64,000 bases of DNA, taken from contig JAKBJU010000002.1 of NCBI GenBank assembly GCA_021835845.1, positions 1 to 64,000 on the forward strand. The letters run 5' to 3'. The notes under the pieces are model-generated. The model worked only from the letters and a program-made list of their open reading frames with translations, was not told the DNA's origin and did no database searches. Both the position numbers and the translations under genes were made by a program. Origin of the DNA: Pseudomonadota bacterium. GTDB taxonomy: Bacteria > Pseudomonadota > Gammaproteobacteria > Burkholderiales > JABEVD01. This document shows positions 60,577 to 64,000 of this stretch, one piece after another (the first letter of the stretch is position 1; each line of letters begins with the position of its first letter).

Positions 60577-61205
60577 TAGGTAAGCTTGGAGACGTCGATC
60601 ACAAAATCCTCTTCCGGATCGAAGGGGACCACATCGAGCAGCGGCGCATCGATCCTCCCTGTTATGGCATCCAGCACCTCGTCGAAAGCCTGCATGCCGG
60701 GATCCATCCTGTTCGCCACCCACCCTGCGAGCTCAAGCCCCCTCGATTTCACGGCATCCCTGGTCAGAAGCGCGTGGCTGATCGCCCCGAGCCTCATGCC
60801 GACGACGAGTATCACAGGCAGCCCCAGCATTTTCGCAAGATCCGAAGTGTCCTGCTCTTCGTTGAGCGGGACGAGAAAGCCGCCGATTCCCTCGACGATC
60901 ACGATGTCAGCCCGGATATTTTCATAGGCGCGAACGATCGTTCCGGCATCGATATCGACCCCGGCGCGCCGTGCGGCGATATGGGGCGCAAGCGGGTCGG
61001 GCAGATCGTAGGGATTGGCCAGATCGGGTGGGATATGCTTCGAGCCTGCCGCGGCAAGCCTTGATGCATCGTCTCCCCCGGAGCTGACCGGCTTCATTCC
61101 CGCCGACGCCAGGCCCAGCCTCGAAAAGGAGCGCAGCAATGCGCAGCTCACCGTGGTCTTGCCTATTCCCGTGTCCGTTCCGGTGACGAAGTATCCGCGC
61201 TTCAT
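60576..61205 (-). CDS. bioD: Dethiobiotin synthetase
   Basis: A 209-residue ATP-dependent carboxylase that closes the ureido ring of dethiobiotin. The P-loop GTDTGIGKTTVS (9-20) and the region IVEGIGGFLVPLNEE are characteristic. It overlaps bioC by 4 bp. The stop lies at the edge of the MITE-like element. Confidence 0.95.
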   Translation of the reverse strand: MKRGYFVTGTDTGIGKTTVSCALLRSFSRLGLASAGMKPVSSGGDDASRLAAAGSKHIPPDLANPYDLPDPLAPHIAARRAGVDIDAGTIVRAYENIRADIVIVEGIGGFLVPLNEEQDTSDLAKMLGLPVILVVGMRLGAISHALLTRDAVKSRGLELAGWVANRMDPGMQAFDEVLDAITGRIDAPLLDVVPFDPEEDFVIDVSKLT

Positions 61206-62068
61206 TTTGGCTTCGCCGCAAATCGGATGACCTTGCTTCCTTCCGGAAGATCGCGCTGCCCCGGCTTCCAGGCATGCCCGTAGACCACCTCGAAAGTCGC
61301 GGGCAGCCTTCCTTCCCGCCTCATGGATTCGTAATTTTCAACCAGCCTGCCCCACGCGGATTTCCCGAAAAGGCCGCGCGGCCTGCCCTGAAGCGCATTA
61401 TGGGCGCCGATCGCCTTGAGGTCCTGCATCACCCCTCTGACATCTTCGTAAGTAAGGGTAATGCACTCCATGTCCATGACGGGAATGGCGAAACCGGAAT
61501 GCAGCAATGCGTCCCCGATGTCGTGCATGTCGACGAAGCGGTTGACGTGGGCGTGGGAATCGGAAAACGCCCGGCGCAATTCCTTCAGGGTATCCGGGCC
61601 GAACGTGCTGAACATGAACAGTCCCTGGGGCTTCATGATGCGGCTTATTTCGGAAAGGGCTGCATTCAGGTCGTTGCACCACTGCAGGGCGAGATTCGAC
61701 CAGACCATGTCCACGCTGGAGGATTTGAGCGGCAGGCTTTCGATGTCGCCGCAGATCTGGGGTGCAGCTCCCGAAAAAGGCTTCTTCCACCAGGGAACTG
61801 CCGGGCGCGCCTTGAGCAGCATGGCAAGGGACAGGTCCAGTTCGACAATGGCCGCATCGGAGTAGATTCTGCCGAGATCGCGCCTGCCCTTTCCGGTTCC
61901 CGATCCCGCATCGAGTATCGTCTTCGGGCTGATCTTCACGTAATCTAGGCGGGAGAGCATGCGCTCCCCCACTTCCCTTTGCAGGACGGCCGCGCTGTCG
62001 TAGCTTTGCGCGGCCCTGTCGAAAGCGCGCCTGACCAGGCGCTTGTCGGCAATATAATCAGTATTCAT
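61202..62068 (-). CDS. bioC: Malonyl-[acyl-carrier protein] O-methyltransferase
   Basis: A 288-residue SAM methyltransferase that caps malonyl-ACP so that the fatty acid system can make pimeloyl-ACP methyl ester. N-terminal KRLVRRAFDRAAQSYD, SAM motif ILDAGSGTGKG, and VWSNLALQWCNDL (about 107-119) are typical of BioC. It overlaps bioH by 11 bp. Confidence 0.93.
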   Translation of the reverse strand: MNTDYIADKRLVRRAFDRAAQSYDSAAVLQREVGERMLSRLDYVKISPKTILDAGSGTGKGRRDLGRIYSDAAIVELDLSLAMLLKARPAVPWWKKPFSGAAPQICGDIESLPLKSSSVDMVWSNLALQWCNDLNAALSEISRIMKPQGLFMFSTFGPDTLKELRRAFSDSHAHVNRFVDMHDIGDALLHSGFAIPVMDMECITLTYEDVRGVMQDLKAIGAHNALQGRPRGLFGKSAWGRLVENYESMRREGRLPATFEVVYGHAWKPGQRDLPEGSKVIRFAAKPK

Positions 62069-62804
62069 CGAAAAATTCCGTCAATTTCGAAACGAAGCAC
62101 CCGGGATGCGAAATGAAAGGGGCGTGCGCACATCCGGAAATGCTTCCCAGCGTTCCGTCTGGCATGTTCTCGGCGAGCCATTTTCCTGCCGCCAGCGGCG
62201 TCAGCCTGTCGCATTCCCCGTGCAGCACCAGCGCGGGCCGGGCAACGGACTGCGCCGTCTTCCTCAAGTCCGAATTCAGCAACAGGTCGAGGCCTTTCTT
62301 CAAGGCTGCCATTTCGGTTCTTTCCAGGCAGTCCTGCAGCTTTCTGAAAGTTCCGGGGGCATCCTCTCCGCCCCGGGCCTGAAGCAGCAGGAAGCGTTTC
62401 AATGTCGCTTCAGGATCGCTCTCAAGGGCATCGGCAAACTCCGCGAAAGTCCCTTCGGGAATGCCGTGCGCCCAATCCACTCGGGACACGAAGCTGGGGG
62501 TGCTGGAAACAAGCGCGAGTCTCCCGATCTGCTCCGGATATCTTTCCGCCCATTGCAAGGCAAGCTGTCCGCCGAGGGACCAGCCGCACAAGGAAACCCC
62601 GGAAGGAAAGGCCTGCGCCAGGACCTCGACCCAGTCGCCGCTGCAATGCCCGCTCGACCCATGCCCGGGAAGATCGACCCGATGCACCCTGAATTCTTGC
62701 GCAAGCCCGCGGAACACCGGACCCCAGCACTTGCCGGACATTCCCCAGCCGTGGATCAGGACGACATCCCTGCCCTTCCCCGCGCTTTCAACATGCAGGT
62801 GCAT
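62058..62804 (-). CDS. bioH: Pimeloyl-[acyl-carrier protein] methyl ester esterase
   Basis: A 248-residue alpha/beta hydrolase that removes the methyl group added by BioC. The nucleophile Ser76 is in GWSLGG, an Asp in HGECDRLTP and the His in GCAHAPF complete the triad. LIHGWGMSG supplies the oxyanion hole. It overlaps bioF by 17 bp, and genomic context with bioC supports the specific call over a generic esterase. Confidence 0.9.
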   Translation of the reverse strand: MHLHVESAGKGRDVVLIHGWGMSGKCWGPVFRGLAQEFRVHRVDLPGHGSSGHCSGDWVEVLAQAFPSGVSLCGWSLGGQLALQWAERYPEQIGRLALVSSTPSFVSRVDWAHGIPEGTFAEFADALESDPEATLKRFLLLQARGGEDAPGTFRKLQDCLERTEMAALKKGLDLLLNSDLRKTAQSVARPALVLHGECDRLTPLAAGKWLAENMPDGTLGSISGCAHAPFISHPGCFVSKLTEFFDEY

Positions 62805-63930
62805 TTTTCAGCGCCGCAATCAGGCGGTCCAGATCTTCGAAGGCGTGCGCTGCGGAAAGCGAAATCCGCAGCCTCGCGCTGCCTTTCGGCACCGTGGGGG
62901 GGCGGATGGCGGGAACGAGCATGCCTTCCTCCTGCAATCGGGCGCTGAGCGCCATGCAGGCCTGGTTTTCGCCCACGACAAAAGGCTGGATCGGCGTATC
63001 CGAAGGCAGCAGCGCCGATTTCAAATGCGATTTGAGATGATCGGCAAACTTGCGCAGCCGCTCCCTTCTCCAGGATTCCGCCCCGATCAGCTCCAGGCTC
63101 GCCAGCAGCGCTTCCGCCAGCATGGGCGGCTGGGCGGTCGTGTAGACATAGCTCCTCGCGCGCTGCACCAGCATTTGCACCATGTCGGCCTCTCCCGCGA
63201 CGAAGGCCCCGGCCACGCCAGCCGCCTTGCCGAGCGTTCCCACGTAAACGATGCGGGGGGAAGAGACGCCGAAATGGGAAAGGATGCCGCCGCCGCTTTC
63301 CCCGAGCACGCCAAAGCCGTGCGCATCATCCAGCAGCAGCGCAGCATCGTACCTTTCGCAAAGCTCGAGCAGTTGCGGCACGGGCGCGATGTCGCCGTCC
63401 ATGCTGAACACGGCATCGGTTGCCACGAGCTTGCGCCTTTTCCCTTCCCCGGCGAGGAGGGTTTCCAGCGCAGCCATGTCCAGATGCGGATAACGGCGAA
63501 GTTTCGCCCTGGAAAGCAGCGCCGCATCGTTGAGGGATGCGTGATTGAGCCTGTCGCAAAAGATCGCGTCGTTTCTCCCCGCCAGAATCGAAACCGCTCC
63601 GATGTTGGCCATGTAGCCGGTGGAGAAAAGCAGCGCGGCGGGCAATCCGACGAATTCGGCCAGCGCCTTTTCGGCCGCCTCATGCGCGCTGCCATGGCCG
63701 CAAAGCAGATGGGAGGCGCCGGCGCCCACGCCGAACCGCCTCGCCCCCAGGCAGGCCGCCTCGATCAGATCAGGATGATTGGCGAGCCCGAGATAGTCGT
63801 TGCTGCAATAACTCGTGCAGACTTTGCCGTCGACCTGAACACGCACGCCCTGAGGGCCTTCCAGGGTACGGCGGCGGCGCAGGAGGCCGCCTTGTTCCAG
63901 TTGGTCGAGTTCAGCCCTGAAGGAATGCAT
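62788..63930 (-). CDS. bioF: 8-amino-7-oxononanoate synthase
   Basis: A 380-residue PLP enzyme that condenses pimeloyl-ACP with alanine. The PLP site includes CSNDYLGLANHP, LLLDDAHGFGVLG and the Lys in YVGTLGKAAGVAG (near residue 232). Length is normal. Its start is two bases from the bioB stop. Confidence 0.95.
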   Translation of the reverse strand: MHSFRAELDQLEQGGLLRRRRTLEGPQGVRVQVDGKVCTSYCSNDYLGLANHPDLIEAACLGARRFGVGAGASHLLCGHGSAHEAAEKALAEFVGLPAALLFSTGYMANIGAVSILAGRNDAIFCDRLNHASLNDAALLSRAKLRRYPHLDMAALETLLAGEGKRRKLVATDAVFSMDGDIAPVPQLLELCERYDAALLLDDAHGFGVLGESGGGILSHFGVSSPRIVYVGTLGKAAGVAGAFVAGEADMVQMLVQRARSYVYTTAQPPMLAEALLASLELIGAESWRRERLRKFADHLKSHLKSALLPSDTPIQPFVVGENQACMALSARLQEEGMLVPAIRPPTVPKGSARLRISLSAAHAFEDLDRLIAALKNAPAC

Positions 63931-63932
63931 GA

Positions 63933-64000
63933 TCAGACTGCATGCATGCCGAGCTTGTCGAGCAGAGCCCTGTCCCTTTCGACTTCGGGATTGCCGGTCG
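63933..64000 (-). CDS. bioB: Biotin synthase, C-terminal end (partial)
   Basis: On the minus strand the last 21 or so codons read TGNPEVERDRALLDKLGMHA, then V and TGA. This matches the C-terminus of BioB, the radical-SAM enzyme that inserts sulfur into dethiobiotin, and the position before bioFHCD agrees. The rest lies beyond the right edge. Confidence 0.85.
   Translation of the reverse strand, partial: TGNPEVERDRALLDKLGMHAV

Noticed and set aside
60331-60579. Small genes within the gap between the OsmC-like gene and bioD
   Set aside because: The open frames on both strands follow from palindromic, GC-rich repeat sequence; no ribosome site or family.

Overview
The window is 64 kb of chromosome from a Gram-negative betaproteobacterium. 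The 5' end of the 16S rRNA and its boxA leader have the betaproteobacterial form, and the gene order is typical of that class (gatCAB next to mreBCD-mrdA-rodA-rlpA, hemA-prfA-prmC-grxD, leuS-lptE-holA, bioBFHCD). A proteobacterial phosphoribulokinase points to Calvin-cycle carbon fixation. A DsrS-like protein encoded with a MoxR ATPase and a VWA/HExxH protein suggests a sulfur- or iron-oxidising chemolithoautotroph of the Gallionella/Sulfuricella/Nitrosomonas type. The genus is inference.

Layout. 1-310: start of an rRNA operon (minus strand) with leader and promoter. 392-2729: xthA, pyrE and two small exported proteins. 2710-6036: dsrS-like / VWA / moxR operon. 6087-9290: gatB, gatA, gatC, divergent from 9380-15667, the mre/rod cell-shape operon ending in rlpA. 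15679-23783: a two-component system followed by a tripartite RND efflux pump on the same strand, with a repeat-rich operator-like gap between them. 23872-24675: short porin-like protein. 24830-32520: type IV pilus minor-pilin operon (fimT/fimU, pilV, pilW, pilX, pilY1, pilE), preceded by a LytTR regulator of the AlgR type and the wreck of its FimS/AlgZ sensor kinase. 32550-34803: argH and a fructosamine-kinase-like protein. 34825-49635: a long minus-strand block with grxD, prmC, prfA, hemA, a HIT protein, a 1255-residue flavin/iron-sulfur fusion, lpd, proA, holA, lptE and leuS. 49777-52771: phosphoribulokinase and uvrD.

52793-55197 is the accessory patch: a truncated integron-type integrase, a complete IS3-family element with inverted repeats and a 3-bp target duplication, an attC-like palindrome, and a yefM-yoeB toxin-antitoxin pair with a palindromic operator. 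It reads as a decayed chromosomal integron split by an insertion sequence. 55198-63935 returns to core genes: hsp20, mpl, argC, rpsI-rplM, a YdcF-like protein, an OsmC-like protein, a 267-bp MITE-like palindromic element lying exactly between two convergent genes, and bioD, bioC, bioH, bioF and the end of bioB.

The points most worth a second look are the decayed AlgZ kinase beside an intact AlgR-like regulator and pilus operon, the integron relic, the MITE that supplies the stop codons of both neighbours, the lectin-like N-terminus of PilY1, and the MoxR/VWA-protease/DsrS operon. No CRISPR array, prophage or tRNA gene was seen.
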